64,000 nucleotides of DNA from NCBI GenBank assembly GCA_022749655.1, contig CP094243.1, forward strand, positions 3,224,001 through 3,288,000, in the 5' to 3' direction. Positions 1 through 9,568 of the stretch are shown in pieces. The position numbers and the translations under genes are program-made. The notes under the pieces were generated by a model. The model ran no database searches and was not told the origin of the DNA. It saw nothing but the letters and a program-made list of their open reading frames with translations. How positions within the stretch are numbered: the first letter of the stretch is position 1; the number at the start of each line of letters is the position of its first letter. Source of the stretch: Xanthomonas phaseoli pv. phaseoli. Its GTDB lineage: Bacteria > Pseudomonadota > Gammaproteobacteria > Xanthomonadales > Xanthomonadaceae.

Positions 1-1
1 T

Positions 2-550
2 GCGCAGGCGCTGGGCGGATTGAATCTGGTGGTCAATTGCGCCGGCATCCTCGGCGCCGGCCGCGTGTTGGGCAAGGAAGCGCCGATGCCGTTGGCCACC
101 TTTCGCAACACCGTGCTGGTGAATCTGGTCGGCAGCTTCAATGTGGCCAAGGCTGCGGCCGATGTCATGCAACACAACACCACCGGCGATGACGGCGAAC
201 GCGGCGTGATCGTCAATACCGCCTCGGTCGCCGCATTCGAGGGCCAGATCGGCCAGGCCGCGTATGCGGCCAGCAAAGGCGGCGTGGTCGGCATGACCTT
301 GCCGATGGCACGCGAACTGGCGCGCTTCGGCATCCGCGTGATGACGATCGCGCCGGGCGTGTTCTGGACCCCGATGGTCGACGGCATGCCCGAGGCCGTG
401 CAGCAATCGCTGGCCGCCTCCATCCCGTTCCCCTCGCGCCTCGGCCAGCCCGACGAATACGCCGACACCGTCGCCTTTATCCTGCGCAACCGCTACCTCA
501 ACGGCGAAGTGATCCGCCTGGACGGCGGCGTGCGGTTGGCACCGAAGTAG
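2..550 (+). CDS. SDR-family 3-hydroxyacyl-CoA dehydrogenase (5' end outside window)
   Basis: The frame is already open at base 2, so the N-terminal nucleotide-binding glycine motif lies to the left of the window; 182 residues are visible. The short-chain dehydrogenase core is clear: an NCAG motif near the start of the visible part (the NNAG position), the catalytic Ser in [10 protein letters not shown], and the catalytic pair in YAASK. The C-terminal part (FWTPM, then [11 protein letters not shown] near the end) resembles the type II 3-hydroxyacyl-CoA / 17-beta-HSD10 group, NAD-dependent enzymes of fatty-acid and branched-chain amino-acid breakdown. The substrate is inferred from family resemblance only. 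Confidence 0.8.
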   Translation, partial: AQALGGLNLVVNCAGILGAGRVLGKEAPMPLATFRNTVLVNLVGSFNVAKAAADVMQHNTTGDDGERGVIVNTASVAAFEGQIGQAAYAASKGGVVGMTLPMARELARFGIRVMTIAPGVFWTPMVDGMPEAVQQSLAASIPFPSRLGQPDEYADTVAFILRNRYLNGEVIRLDGGVRLAPK

Positions 551-552
551 CC

Positions 553-662
553 GGGATTGGGGGTTCGGGAGTGGGGATTCGTCACAGCGAGAACCCCGTG
601 CCCTCCCCGCCTCCTGCAATCCTGTTCTTGCCAATCCCAAAATCCCCAATCCCTAATCTCTG
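553..662. repeat. REP-like intergenic inverted repeat
   Basis: The only intergenic stretch between the SDR gene and efpL carries G-rich units of the GGGATTGGGG type at about 554-588 and their C-rich complements (CCAATCCC, CCCCAATCCC) at about 632-655. The arms could pair around a loop of about 45 bases. The same wording recurs after serA at 7141-7287. Confidence 0.6.
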
Positions 663-671
663 ACTCAGCCC

Positions 672-1238
672 ATGAAAGCCAACGACATCAAGAAAGGCAA
701 CGTCGTCGAATACAACGGCGGCATTTACCAGATCCGCGACATCGAACGCAGCTCGCCGCAGGGCCGCGGCGGCAATGTGCGCTTTCGTTTCATCATGTAC
801 AGCGTGCCGGGCGGGATCAAAACCGACGCCAGCTTCGATGCAGACGACAACCTGCCGGAAGTCGAGCTGCTGCGCCGACAGTCCACGTTCTCGTACAAGG
901 ACGGCGAAGCGTTCGTGTTCATGGACGATGAAGACTTCACCCCGTACACGCTGGATGCGGACGTGATCGGCACCGACGCCGGCTACATCACCGATGGCCT
1001 GACCGGCATCTATGTGCAAGTGATCGACGACCAGCCGGTAGCCGTGCAACTGCCGCAGACGGTGACGCTGGAAGTGGTGGAGACTCCGCCGGAATTGAAG
1101 GGCGGCACCGCCACCAAACGGCCCAAGCCGGCCAAGCTCAACACCGGCATGGAAATCATGGTGCCCGAGTACATCACCAACGGCGAACGCGTGCTGGTCA
1201 ACACCACCACGGGCGAATTTGCCGGTCGCGCCGACTGA
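672..1238 (+). CDS. efpL: Elongation factor P-like protein EfpL/YeiP
   Basis: 188 residues with the three-domain EF-P fold: an N-terminal KOW-like domain ([17 protein letters not shown]) and two OB-like domains. The hairpin loop that EF-P points at the peptidyl-transferase centre reads SSPQGRGGN here, with Arg32 near the tip and an extended loop. This is the YeiP/EfpL type rather than canonical EF-P, which has a short PGKG-type loop. Known role of the family: it binds stalled ribosomes and helps polymerisation at proline-containing stall motifs. The stop codon overlaps the start of the next gene (TGATG at 1236-1240), so the two are probably co-transcribed. Confidence 0.88.
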   Translation: MKANDIKKGNVVEYNGGIYQIRDIERSSPQGRGGNVRFRFIMYSVPGGIKTDASFDADDNLPEVELLRRQSTFSYKDGEAFVFMDDEDFTPYTLDADVIGTDAGYITDGLTGIYVQVIDDQPVAVQLPQTVTLEVVETPPELKGGTATKRPKPAKLNTGMEIMVPEYITNGERVLVNTTTGEFAGRAD

Positions 1239-1623
1239 TGCGTCGCCTGCTCGCAGCCCTGTCGCTGGGGCTGCTGGCTGCCTGCACCGCCAGACCGGTA
1301 CCGACGCCCGCGGCGGCGCCGGCTGCGGCAACCTGCACCGACCCCAAGGTGGAGGAAGAATGGCTGCAGCACCCGGCCGGCCTGTGCGGCATGCCCGACG
1401 ACGTACGCGCGCTGGTGGACGACTACGACACCTGCGTGCATTTCGCTGGCGAAGAACCTACGACGCCGATCGCCGCCACGAGATCGAAGTGGCAGTTGCG
1501 CAGTTCTGCACGCCTGCACCGGCACGTCTGGCCAAGCTGATGCAGCAGTACCGCAACGATGCGCACATCAGCCAGTGGCTGCGCCAGTATGCGGTGCAAG
1601 CGGAGCTGCAACCCGCCGGCTGA
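1238..1623 (+). CDS. Small hypothetical lipoprotein with an apparent -1 frameshift
   Basis: The N-terminus is a lipoprotein signal (a hydrophobic stretch ending LLAAC, lipobox Cys at residue 16), followed by a Pro/Ala-rich linker and a Cys-containing domain. The frame breaks near 1458-1462: after HFAGEEP the +1 frame continues coherently as YDADRRHEIEVAVAQFC to a stop at 1623. One C missing from the ACC/TAC junction explains it (total length 386 nt, one short of a codon multiple). The start overlaps the efpL stop. The rebuilt protein would be about 128 residues, probably anchored in the outer membrane. No family recognised. Confidence 0.6.
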
Positions 1624-2078
1624 GGTATCCCTTCTCCACTCGGGACATTGGTCACTTCATGGGAGACGGTGGCGCTTAGCGCCGTATGAAAGTAAGGCGA
1701 AGCCTCGTGCAGTTGGACCTGCACGATAGCGTCGAGCCGTACCCTGACCCCACCCCTCTCCCGACGGGAGAAGCGCTCGCCGCACGTACTGAGGTGCGCG
1801 CGGTGTATCCCGTCTCCCATCACCTTGATAAGGGAGAAGATGGAGCGTAGCGCCAGATGAGGGGCGCCGCAGAGAACTGTCAGTAGCCGCGATGATGAAC
1901 GTGTCGCCACGCGTCGTCAGAGGTGAATCATCACCGACGGCTTCACGCACTACCCCGCACCCCTACCCGCGCCTGCAATGCGGGCGCACGAAGGCCTGCG
2001 TGCCAGTGCCGCGCAAGCCCTGCCTTTTCGCCCCGGCGGGAGAGAGGCTCCCACTGCGCCCCTCGCGTCGCCCGATCG
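1624..2078. other. Gene-free stretch with a CTCCCG-type inverted repeat
   Basis: About 455 bases lie between convergent genes. They contain the small palindrome CTCCCGACGGGAG at about 1758-1770 and related wording (TCTCCC ... GGGAGA) near 1805-1850. Similar elements recur at 14701-14724 and 24311-24334. No open frame here has convincing composition. Confidence 0.5.
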
Positions 2079-3941
2079 CTATTGCACCTGCAAAGGCATG
2101 CGCATGTCCGGCTGCACGTTGTCGGCCGCCGCATCGCCGCGCGCAAGCACACGCAGGTGCGCACGCAAACGTTCCACATTCGCTTCGCCCTGCTCCAAGC
2201 CATTGCGTACGTCGGCGGGCAATTGCTGGCGTCCAGCCCGCTGCAGCTGCTTCCAGCCATCGACCAACACCGCGCTTTCCTGCGCCACGCGCGCACTCAG
2301 CCGTTGCTGCTCCTCCGCTTGCGGCAAGCCATACCCCGTGCTGCCCGACAGCACCGCCGGATGACTGAGTTGCGCCTGCCGTGCGAACAGCGCCTGCAGC
2401 TGGCCCTGCACCGCGTCGCGCGCGGCCATGCCCGGTTGTTGCACCAGGCGCTTGAGCGCATCGCGCGCCAGCAATTCCTGACGACGCAGGGCCGCCTGTT
2501 CCAGCAACAGCGCCGCTGCAGTTTCGCGCAGACCACCGCGGTCGAACCATTGCGCGCGCACCTCGGGCGCGGCATCCAGCCACTGCGCGACAGTAGTTTG
2601 CGGCACTGCGATGCCACGCCGAAGCACATCGAACATGGCCTGGTAATGCGCTGCCGCCGATTCGAAGTAATAGCCCTGGCGGATGGCGTGTGCAGGGTCG
2701 TCCAGCACCCGCAGATCGGCGATGCCGGCACGCTGCAATCGTTGCCGCAGACCGCGCGGCATGATCGAAGACAAGTTCGCTGCAGCCAGACGCGGCACCC
2801 CGTCATGCAGCAACTTGTAGGTTTCCACCGCGCAGTTGTTGCTGATGAAGTAATAGCGCCCGTCGTAACTCCAATGCACCTGCGCGGCGCGCTTGAGCAG
2901 GGCCGCGATCTCATCGGGCGCCAGCGTCAGCGGCACCGACGACAGGGCGCGCAATTCCACCTTGGTGTATTCGTCGACGACCTGGTTCAACGGCAGCACG
3001 AACAGCCGCGACGGGTACGAACCGGTGAGCCCACGCCAGCTGGAAATCTGCACATCGCCCACGAAGGCGCGGAACGACAGCACGCGGTGATATTGCAGAT
3101 CCAGCCGGCATGCCGGGCCCGGCGCACGGCCGGGGGCGCAGATCACCAGGCGCAACATGCTATGGCCCCAACGGCTCATCGGCTGCTCGTTACCCTCGGC
3201 AAGCAGATAATCCACCGCGTACACGCGTGCCGGATCCAGCGACAGCAACGACATCGCACCGGCATCGTTGTCGGCCTGCAGGTACGGCAATGCGCTCTCG
3301 CAGCGCACAGCGCCCTGCGGCGGCCCGAGGCGCTGCGCAAACCACGCCGCCAGCGCAGGGCGCCGGCACGCATAGTCGGCGTCCAGCACGTAATGCTCGA
3401 GATTGACCGCAACGAACTCGGCCGGGCTGCGGCGCTCGTACCCGTCCGGGCTGCGGTCGCTAAACCGGTTTGCGCCGCGCCCCAGCCGCCACGGCCGCAC
3501 CTGCCAGCCGGCGAGATCGCGCAGGCGCCGATCGCGCGACAACGCGCTGCCTGCGCCGCGATCGAGCACATGCGCCAGTTCGTGTATGAGCGCTGCCATC
3601 GCCGCGCGCGTGGCAGCTGCGTTGCGATCGGAACGTGCTTCGTCCGATTGCGCGCTCCACGCCTGCAACAGCGCGCGATCGAGCAGGATGCGATTGCCGA
3701 TGGCACGGCCATGTACCTGCGCCGGCAGATCGGTGCGCCATTGCAGCTGGATCGGGGCGGTCATCCGCTGCGTCCAGCCCTGCGGCAATCGCCGTGCAAC
3801 CAGCTGCACCAGCGCATTGCTCGCTTCGATCTCCGCCGCAGGCAAGTCCGACGGAACAACCTCGACCAACAGTTCGGCCTGCGCCTGCGGGGCGATCAAG
3901 GCCGCCGGCAGCAGCCAGCCGCACCGCCGGCGCAGACTCAC
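2079..3941 (-). CDS. DUF4105 family envelope protein with HELAH zinc motif
   Basis: 620 residues with a signal peptide (MSLRRRCGWLLPAALIAPQAQA). The N-terminal third carries HELAH at about residue 115, a zincin-type HExxH signature. The middle holds the DUF4105 region (HSMLRLVIC, then SFRAFVGDVQISSW, and a conserved stretch ending NCAVETYKLL). The C-terminal third is helical and charged. Its start overlaps the stop of the upstream DUF2388 gene by 4 nt, so the two are translationally coupled. In Pseudomonas, DUF2388 and DUF4105 genes are also neighbours (recalled). Function unknown; the metal-binding motif suggests, but does not prove, peptidase activity in the envelope. Confidence 0.8.
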   Translation of the reverse strand: MSLRRRCGWLLPAALIAPQAQAELLVEVVPSDLPAAEIEASNALVQLVARRLPQGWTQRMTAPIQLQWRTDLPAQVHGRAIGNRILLDRALLQAWSAQSDEARSDRNAAATRAAMAALIHELAHVLDRGAGSALSRDRRLRDLAGWQVRPWRLGRGANRFSDRSPDGYERRSPAEFVAVNLEHYVLDADYACRRPALAAWFAQRLGPPQGAVRCESALPYLQADNDAGAMSLLSLDPARVYAVDYLLAEGNEQPMSRWGHSMLRLVICAPGRAPGPACRLDLQYHRVLSFRAFVGDVQISSWRGLTGSYPSRLFVLPLNQVVDEYTKVELRALSSVPLTLAPDEIAALLKRAAQVHWSYDGRYYFISNNCAVETYKLLHDGVPRLAAANLSSIMPRGLRQRLQRAGIADLRVLDDPAHAIRQGYYFESAAAHYQAMFDVLRRGIAVPQTTVAQWLDAAPEVRAQWFDRGGLRETAAALLLEQAALRRQELLARDALKRLVQQPGMAARDAVQGQLQALFARQAQLSHPAVLSGSTGYGLPQAEEQQRLSARVAQESAVLVDGWKQLQRAGRQQLPADVRNGLEQGEANVERLRAHLRVLARGDAAADNVQPDMRMPLQVQ

Positions 3942-4237
3942 TGGGCCAGGATGGACTGCGCCAGCTCCAGGTCGCTGGCCAGCCGCGCCGCGTCGCTACG
4001 GCTACGCAACTGCACCAACGCCGCTTCCAGACGCGCACCGCGAATGACGCCGCCGCTGGCGACAAAACCGGCCGCATCTTCGCGGGCGTCGGCCACCACC
4101 TTGTCGTCGCCGGAGCTGCTGCCGGACGAATTGGACGAGCCAGCCGACGAGGCACCTGCCGACGTCCCGGCCAGGCTGGATGCGAACGCTGCCAGCGGCA
4201 GCAGCGTCAAAGCGCAGAACACGAGGGAGCGCATCAT
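3938..4237 (-). CDS. DUF2388 family small exported protein
   Basis: About 99 residues, starting at tandem Met codons (4237 and 4234) before a signal peptide (RSLVFCALTLLPLAAFA). A Ser/Gly-rich low-complexity linker follows, then the conserved block DAREDAAGFVASGGVIRGA and ARLEAALVQLR typical of DUF2388. The frame is open further upstream, to 4303, but that extension lacks signal-peptide logic. The stop overlaps the DUF4105 start (ATGA). Probably periplasmic; function unknown. Confidence 0.72.
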   Translation of the reverse strand: MMRSLVFCALTLLPLAAFASSLAGTSAGASSAGSSNSSGSSSGDDKVVADAREDAAGFVASGGVIRGARLEAALVQLRSRSDAARLASDLELAQSILAQ

Positions 4238-4271
4238 GGGCTGATCGATTCCGTGTGAAGGTGCTGGAAGA

Positions 4272-5690
4272 CTAACCGGCGCGCGTGTCGGCAGGTGCGT
4301 CATGCATCTCGAACAGCTTGCCGGGATTCAGCAAAAGATGAGGATCGAGCACATGTTTGATGCCGCGCATCAAGGCGATTTCCTCGGCAGAGCGCGTGCT
4401 CCACAGATACGCCTTCTTGACCAGGCCGATGCCGTGTTCGGCGGAAATGCTGCCGTCGAAACGCTGCAAGGCCTGCGCCAGCAACTTGGTGACCTGATCG
4501 CAGGCTGCAACGAAATCGGCCTGGCTGGTGCCATCGGGCTTGAGCACGTTGATGTGCAGGTTGCCATCGCCGATATGCCCGAACCACACCACATCGAAAT
4601 GCGGATACGCATCGTGCAGCAAGGCCTGGGTTTCGGCCAGGAAGGCGGGCATCGCCGAAATGCGCACCGACACATCGTTCTTGTACGGCGTGTAGCGCGC
4701 CAGCGCCTCGGTGATGCCTTCGCGCAGACGCCACAGCTGCGCGGCCTGCGCATCGCTCTGGCTGATCACGCCATCGCTGACCCAGCCCTGCTCCATGCAG
4801 GTCTCGAAGGCCGCCATCGCGGCCGCTTCCTGCGCCTGATCGCCTGCAGCGAATTCAGTGACCACGTAATACGGGTGCACCTGCGCGAACGGCGCCTGCG
4901 CGCCATGCGCAAGCACATGCTCCAGCGCGCGATCGGTAAAAATTCGAAAGCCTCCAGGCGCAGCTGCGCGCGGAACGCGGCGAACACCTGCATCAGCACG
5001 TCGAAGGATGGCAATGCCAGCAACATCACGTTGCTGGGCGGCGGCGGGTCGGTCAGCCGCAGCGTGGCCTCGACGATGATGCCGAGCGTGCCTTCGGAGC
5101 CGATCATCAGGTGGCGGAAGTCGTAGCCGCTGGAATTCTTCACCAGCGCATTGTTGAGTTCCAGCAACTCGCCGCCACCGGTGACCACCTTCAACCCGGC
5201 CACCCATTCGCGCGTATTGCCGTAGCGGATCACCCGGATGCCGCCGGCATTGGTGGCGATGTTGCCGCCGATCGAACACGAGCCGCGTGCGGCAAAATCC
5301 ACCGGGTACACCAGCCCATGCTCGCGCGCGGCGTTGTGCACCGCTTCCAGCGGCATGCCGCCCTGCACGGTGAGCGTGCGATCCACTGCGTTGAAATCCA
5401 GCGGTTTGTTCAAGCGCTCCACGCTCCAGCACCAACTCGCCGTTGGCCGCCACTGCGCCGCCGGACAAGCCCGTGCGCCCGCCCGACGGCACCACCGCCA
5501 CGCCTTGCGCATTTGCCCAACGCACGACCGCCTGCACTTCCTCCACCGAGCCCGGCAAGGCGATCGCGAGTGGGTTCGGCGTCCAGCGGCGGGTCCAGTC
5601 GCGACCGTAATGCTCCAGGTCGGCCGGCTCGGTCTTCAAACGCAACGCAGGCACGGCCTGTTGCAACGAAAGGATGCGGGGATCGGTCAT
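4272..5690 (-). CDS. FAD-linked D-2-hydroxyacid (probably D-2-hydroxyglutarate) dehydrogenase, two apparent frameshifts
   Basis: The reconstructed protein is about 472 residues of the GlcD/D-lactate dehydrogenase family. An FAD-binding PCMH domain carries PSGGRTGLSGG and the GSCSIGGNIATNAGG loop, and a FAD-oxidase C-terminal domain carries the metal-site HIGDGNLHINV and SAEHGIGLVKK. The frame shifts near 5430 (one extra base, where VLS-VERLNK is expected) and back near 4945 (a T run one short in EAFEF-FTDRALEHV). The two changes cancel, so the total is 473 codons. It is divergent from serA. That pairing matches the known coupling in which D-2-hydroxyglutarate, made by SerA as a side product, is reoxidised by D2HGDH, so I prefer that substrate over glycolate or D-lactate. 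Confidence 0.75.
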   Translation of the reverse strand: MTDPRILSLQQAVPALRLKTEPADLEHYGRDWTRRWTPNPLAIALPGSVEEVQAVVRWANAQGVAVVPSGGRTGLSGGAVAANGELVLERGALEQTAGFQRSGSHAHRAGRHAAGSGAQRRARAWAGVPGGFCRTRLVFDRRQHRHQCRRHPGDPLRQYARMGGRVEGGHRWRRVAGTQQCAGEEFQRLRLPPPDDRLRRHARHHRRGHAAADRPAAAQQRDVAGIAILRRADAGVRRVPRAAAPGGFRIFTDRALEHVLAHGAQAPFAQVHPYYVVTEFAAGDQAQEAAAMAAFETCMEQGWVSDGVISQSDAQAAQLWRLREGITEALARYTPYKNDVSVRISAMPAFLAETQALLHDAYPHFDVVWFGHIGDGNLHINVLKPDGTSQADFVAACDQVTKLLAQALQRFDGSISAEHGIGLVKKAYLWSTRSAEEIALMRGIKHVLDPHLLLNPGKLFEMHDAPADTRAG

Positions 5691-5897
5691 GGCACGCGGC
5701 GCTGCGGTAGGAACCGCACAGCGTGCCAGTGCCGGCCCGGCTCGTCCAGCCGGCGCACGCGTGGCCGACGCCGCGTTGGATTCAGCTGAAACCGTTGCGC
5801 CGCAAGGGCTTTGCCGGCGCGAACATCGCGTGGCGGCCACCCAATCGCGCACCCCATCTGGCATAGTTGCCGACCCGATTGCTGCATTGCGTTCCCC

Positions 5898-7139
5898 ATG
5901 TCGCCGAAGAAAACCTCGTTTCCCAAGCAGGACATCCGCGTGCTGTTGCTGGAAGGCATCAGCCCGACCGCCGTCGACGTGTTCCGCGCCGCCGGCTACT
6001 CGCAGATCGAACTGCACGCCAAATCGCTGCCGGAAGACGAGTTGATCGCCCGCATCGCCGACGCGCATATCGTCGGTATCCGCTCGCGCACGCAGCTGAG
6101 CGCCGAAGTGCTGGCCCACGCCAAGCGCCTGATCGCCATCGGCTGTTTCTGCATCGGCACCAACCAGGTGGACCTGGACGCGGCCGAGCTGGCCGGCATC
6201 CCGGTCTTCAACGCGCCCTACTCCAACACCCGCAGCGTGGCCGAACTGGTCATCGCCGAGGCGATCCTGTTGCTGCGTGGCATTCCGCAGAAGAACGCGC
6301 AATGCCATCGCGGCGGCTGGTCGAAATCGGCCGCCGGCAGCCACGAAACGCGCGGCAAGGTGCTGGGCATCGTCGGCTACGGGCATATCGGCACCCAGGT
6401 CGGCGTGCTGGCCGAATCGTTAGGGATGCAGGTGATCTTTCACGACATCGAAACCAAGCTGTCGTTGGGCAACGCACGCGCGGCCATCGACCTGGACGAC
6501 CTGCTGGCGCGCTCGGACGTGGTCACCTTGCACGTGCCGGAAACGCCGTCGACCAAGGACATGATCGGCGCAGCCGAAATCGCCCGCATGAAGCCTGGCG
6601 CGCACCTGATCAACGCCTCGCGCGGCACCGTCATCGACATCGACGCGCTGGATGCGGCGCTCACCTCCGGCCAGATCGGCGGCGCGGCGGTGGACGTGTT
6701 CCCGATCGAGCCCAAGGGCAATGGCGACGCGTTCGAATCGCCGCTCACTGCGCACGACAATGTGATCCTGACCCCGCACGTGGGCGGCAGCACGCTGGAG
6801 GCGCAGGACAACATCGGGATCGAGGTCGCCGCCAAACTGGTGCGCTATAGCGACAACGGCAGCACCTTGTCGGCGGTGAACTTCCCGGAGGTCACCCTGC
6901 CCGAGCACGCCGAAAGCCTGCGGTTGCTGCATATCCATCGCAACGTGCCGGGCGTGCTGTCGCAGATCAACGAATTGTTCTCGCGCCATAACGTCAACAT
7001 CGACGGCCAGTTCCTGCGCACCGACCCCAAGGTGGGCTATGTGGTCATCGATGTCAGCGCCAGCGAGGAGCTTGCCGGCGTACTGAAGGACGAGCTGGGA
7101 CAGATCACCGGCACCTTGCGGACGCGGGTACTTTATTAA
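5898..7139 (+). CDS. serA: D-3-phosphoglycerate dehydrogenase
   Basis: 413 residues; catalyses the first committed step of serine synthesis. In order: a substrate-binding half (VLLLEGISPTAVDVF), an NAD-binding Rossmann fold with GIVGYGHIGTQVG, the catalytic Arg in NASRGTVID, the His in LTPHVGGST, and a C-terminal ACT domain (LLHIHRNVPGVLSQINELF) for serine feedback. The Met at 5898 is chosen because the residues before it (open to 5811) are not family-like. Divergent from the FAD dehydrogenase across about 207 bp. Confidence 0.93.
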   Translation: MSPKKTSFPKQDIRVLLLEGISPTAVDVFRAAGYSQIELHAKSLPEDELIARIADAHIVGIRSRTQLSAEVLAHAKRLIAIGCFCIGTNQVDLDAAELAGIPVFNAPYSNTRSVAELVIAEAILLLRGIPQKNAQCHRGGWSKSAAGSHETRGKVLGIVGYGHIGTQVGVLAESLGMQVIFHDIETKLSLGNARAAIDLDDLLARSDVVTLHVPETPSTKDMIGAAEIARMKPGAHLINASRGTVIDIDALDAALTSGQIGGAAVDVFPIEPKGNGDAFESPLTAHDNVILTPHVGGSTLEAQDNIGIEVAAKLVRYSDNGSTLSAVNFPEVTLPEHAESLRLLHIHRNVPGVLSQINELFSRHNVNIDGQFLRTDPKVGYVVIDVSASEELAGVLKDELGQITGTLRTRVLY

Positions 7140-7140
7140 G

Positions 7141-7287
7141 CGGGATTTGGGAATCGGGATTCGGGATTCGTACAGCGCTTCGCCGCAACCGGTGGGTTCG
7201 TCGGTCCAACCACGCTGTGGGAAGCAGACAAGCCCTAGGTGGATCGGCGTCGGCCGCCAGCTTCTGCCAATCCCGAATCCCGAATCA
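7141..7287. repeat. Long REP-like inverted repeat after serA
   Basis: Tandem GGGATTCGGGATTCG at about 7152-7168 faces CCAATCCCGAATCCCGAAT at about 7267-7285, forming a near-perfect long stem with a loop of about 95 bp. It lies between the convergent serA and NUDIX genes and could act as a bidirectional terminator. The same GGGATT wording occurs at 553-662. Confidence 0.65.
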
Positions 7288-7836
7288 CGCCTCCCGGCTC
7301 TCCAACCACTTCTCCGCCATGCGCCGCAGCGACGGGTCCAGCTCCGGTTCTGCAAGCAGCTCAACAATCGGGCGCCAGGCCAGGGCCAGCGATTCCTCGC
7401 TGACCTGGAAGTCTTCGTCCGCGCCGGCCACCACCACGTAGCGCGCGTCGTAGTGCCAGTGGCCTGCCACCTCGCCGCGTGCCGGGATCCAGTGGCGGTC
7501 CAGATCGAATAGGTCTGCATCCGCCAGCCTCAGGCCAGGCAAACCGGATTCTTCTTCAGCTTCGCGGAGCGCCACCTGCGCCAGATCGCGGTCGCCATCG
7601 GCGTGCCCGCCCAGCTGCAGCCAGCGCTGCAGCTTGCGGTGATGGGTCAGCAAGGTGCGTGTGCCGTCGGCGCTGACCACCCACGCCGAGCCGGTGAAAT
7701 GACCTTCGACACGCTCGCGCACGAACGGATCGGTGGCATCGTCCAGCAATTGTGCGAACTGCTCTGCCAGCGCGGCCTCCTCCGGCCAACGCAGGCGGTA
7801 CGCCGCCAATTGCTGCTGCAGGGTTGCATCTACCAT
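7285..7836 (-). CDS. NUDIX hydrolase
   Basis: 183 residues from the Met at 7836 (an upstream in-frame start at 7884 is possible but less likely). The NUDIX box is present as GHADGDRDLAQVALREAEEE followed by SGL: REAEEESGL supplies the metal-binding glutamates, while the first Glu of the classical G-x5-E pattern is replaced by Arg. Members hydrolyse nucleoside-diphosphate-linked compounds; the substrate is not predictable here. The 3' end abuts the inverted repeat shared with serA. Confidence 0.8.
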   Translation of the reverse strand: MVDATLQQQLAAYRLRWPEEAALAEQFAQLLDDATDPFVRERVEGHFTGSAWVVSADGTRTLLTHHRKLQRWLQLGGHADGDRDLAQVALREAEEESGLPGLRLADADLFDLDRHWIPARGEVAGHWHYDARYVVVAGADEDFQVSEESLALAWRPIVELLAEPELDPSLRRMAEKWLESREA

Positions 7837-8017
7837 CGCGCGTTCTCGGTCGCCCGGTGCGGGCCAGGCGGCCATTATCGCCATTCATGCTGCGTACGCG
7901 CTTGTCGTGAGCGTGTAGCTTTGGCAAGGTAGGCCGCTTGCCTGTCCCACCGGGATGCGGCGCACCAATTCGTCCGGGCGCATGCGCCTGCGCTTTGCCA
8001 CTTACGGGATGTACCGA

Positions 8018-9492
8018 ATGCTGAAGTCTCTGTTGAGGGTCAAACCGATCGAGCCCGCCGGCCACGTCGATGCGGGCGAACCGGTCGAAGGCAGCCTGCA
8101 AGGCGAAGCCACGCTGCAACGGACCCTCACAGCCAAGCACCTGATCATGCTCGGTATCGGCGCGGTGATCGGCGCCGGCATCTTCGTGCTGACCGGCCAG
8201 GCGGCTGCCAACCATGCTGGGCCAGCGGTGATGCTGTCGTTCGTGTTCGCCGGTATCGCCTGTGCCTTCGCCGGCCTGTGCTATGCCGAATTCGCCGCGA
8301 TGATGCCGGTCTCCGGTAGCGCCTATTCGTATTCCTACGCCACGCTCGGCGAAGGCATCGCCTGGTTCATCGGCTGGTGTCTGGTGCTGGAATACCTGTT
8401 CGCCGGGTCCAGCGTTGCAGTCGGCTGGTCTGCCTACCTGATCAGCTTCATCACCGGCACCCTCGGGTTGCCGTTCCCCGCCGAGTTGGCGGGTGCGCCG
8501 CTGGCCTGGGACGGCCACGGCTTTGTCAGCTCCGGGAATCTGGTCAACCTGCCGGCCGTGCTGATCGTCGCGGCGGTGAGCATCCTGTGCTACGTCGGCG
8601 TCACCCAGTCGGCGTTCGCCAACGCGATCGTGGTGGCGATCAAGGTCGTGGTGATCTGCCTGTTCGTGGGCTTTGGCATTTCCTATATCGACCCGGCGAA
8701 CTGGCACCCCTTCATCCCGGAAAACACCGGCCCCGGCCAGTTCGGCTGGGACGGGGTGTTTCGCGCCGCGTCCATCGTGTTCTTCTCCTACATCGGCTTC
8801 GACGCGGTTTCCACCTCCGCCGGCGAGACCAAGGATCCGCAGAAGAACATGCCGATCGGCATCCTGGTGTCGCTGGCCATCTGCACCGTCATCTACATCA
8901 TCGTCTGCGCGGTGCTGACCGGCTGCTGCTGCCCTACACCCAGCTTGGCACCGCCAAGCCGGTGGCCACCGCGCTGGAGGCCCACCCGCAACTGACCTGG
9001 CTCAAGACCGCGGTGGAAATCGGTGCCATCGCCGGTTTGTCGTCGGTGGTGCTGGTGATGCTGATAGCGCAGCCGCGCATCTTCTACACCATGGCCAAGG
9101 ATGGGCTGATGCCCAAGCTGTTCGGCAAGGTGCACCCGAAATTCCGCACGCCCTACGTCGGCACGCTCTTCGTGGGCGTGGTCGCCGCGCTGCTGGCCGG
9201 GGTGATCCCGTTGAACGTACTGGGCGAACTCGTCTCGATGGGCACCCTGCTCGCCTTCGCCACGGTCTGCGCCGGCGTGCTGGTGCTGCGCTTCACCAAG
9301 CCCGACCTGCCGCGCCCGTTCCGGGTGCCGCTGGCGATGGTGATCTGTCCCCTGGGCGCGTTGGCCTGTCTGTTCCTGTTCTTCCAGGCCTTCCAGGAAC
9401 ACTGGAAGGTGTTCGTAGGCTGGACCGTGATCGGCCTGGCGATCTACTTCGGCTACGGCGTCCACCACAGTCGCCTCGCGAAACGGGCCTAA
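8018..9492 (+). CDS. APC-family amino-acid permease, apparent -1 frameshift
   Basis: About 491 residues when rebuilt, with twelve or more hydrophobic segments. The first, GIGAVIGAGIFVLTGQAAA, is the APC substrate-site helix; SVVLVMLIAQPRIFYTMAKDG and the LPRPFRVP motif follow. This matches cationic amino-acid (YfnA/CAT-like) transporters. The frame breaks near 8926-8932 in a GCTGCTGCTG run (one base short; total length 1475 nt). Start chosen at 8018 because GGGA at 8006-8009 is well placed; 8009 is the alternative. It is followed by a terminator and then a close paralogue. Confidence 0.82.
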
Positions 9493-9501
9493 GCTTCTCT
9501 C

Positions 9502-9526
9502 AAGACCGGCGCGCGACGCCGGTCTT
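9502..9526 (+). terminator. Rho-independent terminator after the first permease
   Basis: Perfect 10-bp stem AAGACCGGCG / CGCCGGTCTT with a 5-base loop, followed by CTTGTT. It sits 9 bp after the permease stop, so the second permease has its own promoter or depends on read-through. Confidence 0.75.
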
Positions 9527-9568
9527 CTTGTTCAATGATCGCGCGTAGCGCCAAGCCGGAACCGCTTC

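Noticed and set aside
1923..4244. A 773-codon plus-strand frame opposite the DUF4105 gene
   Set aside because: Arg/His/Gln/Ala-rich shadow of the minus-strand gene in GC-rich DNA; no domain, signal or ribosome site.
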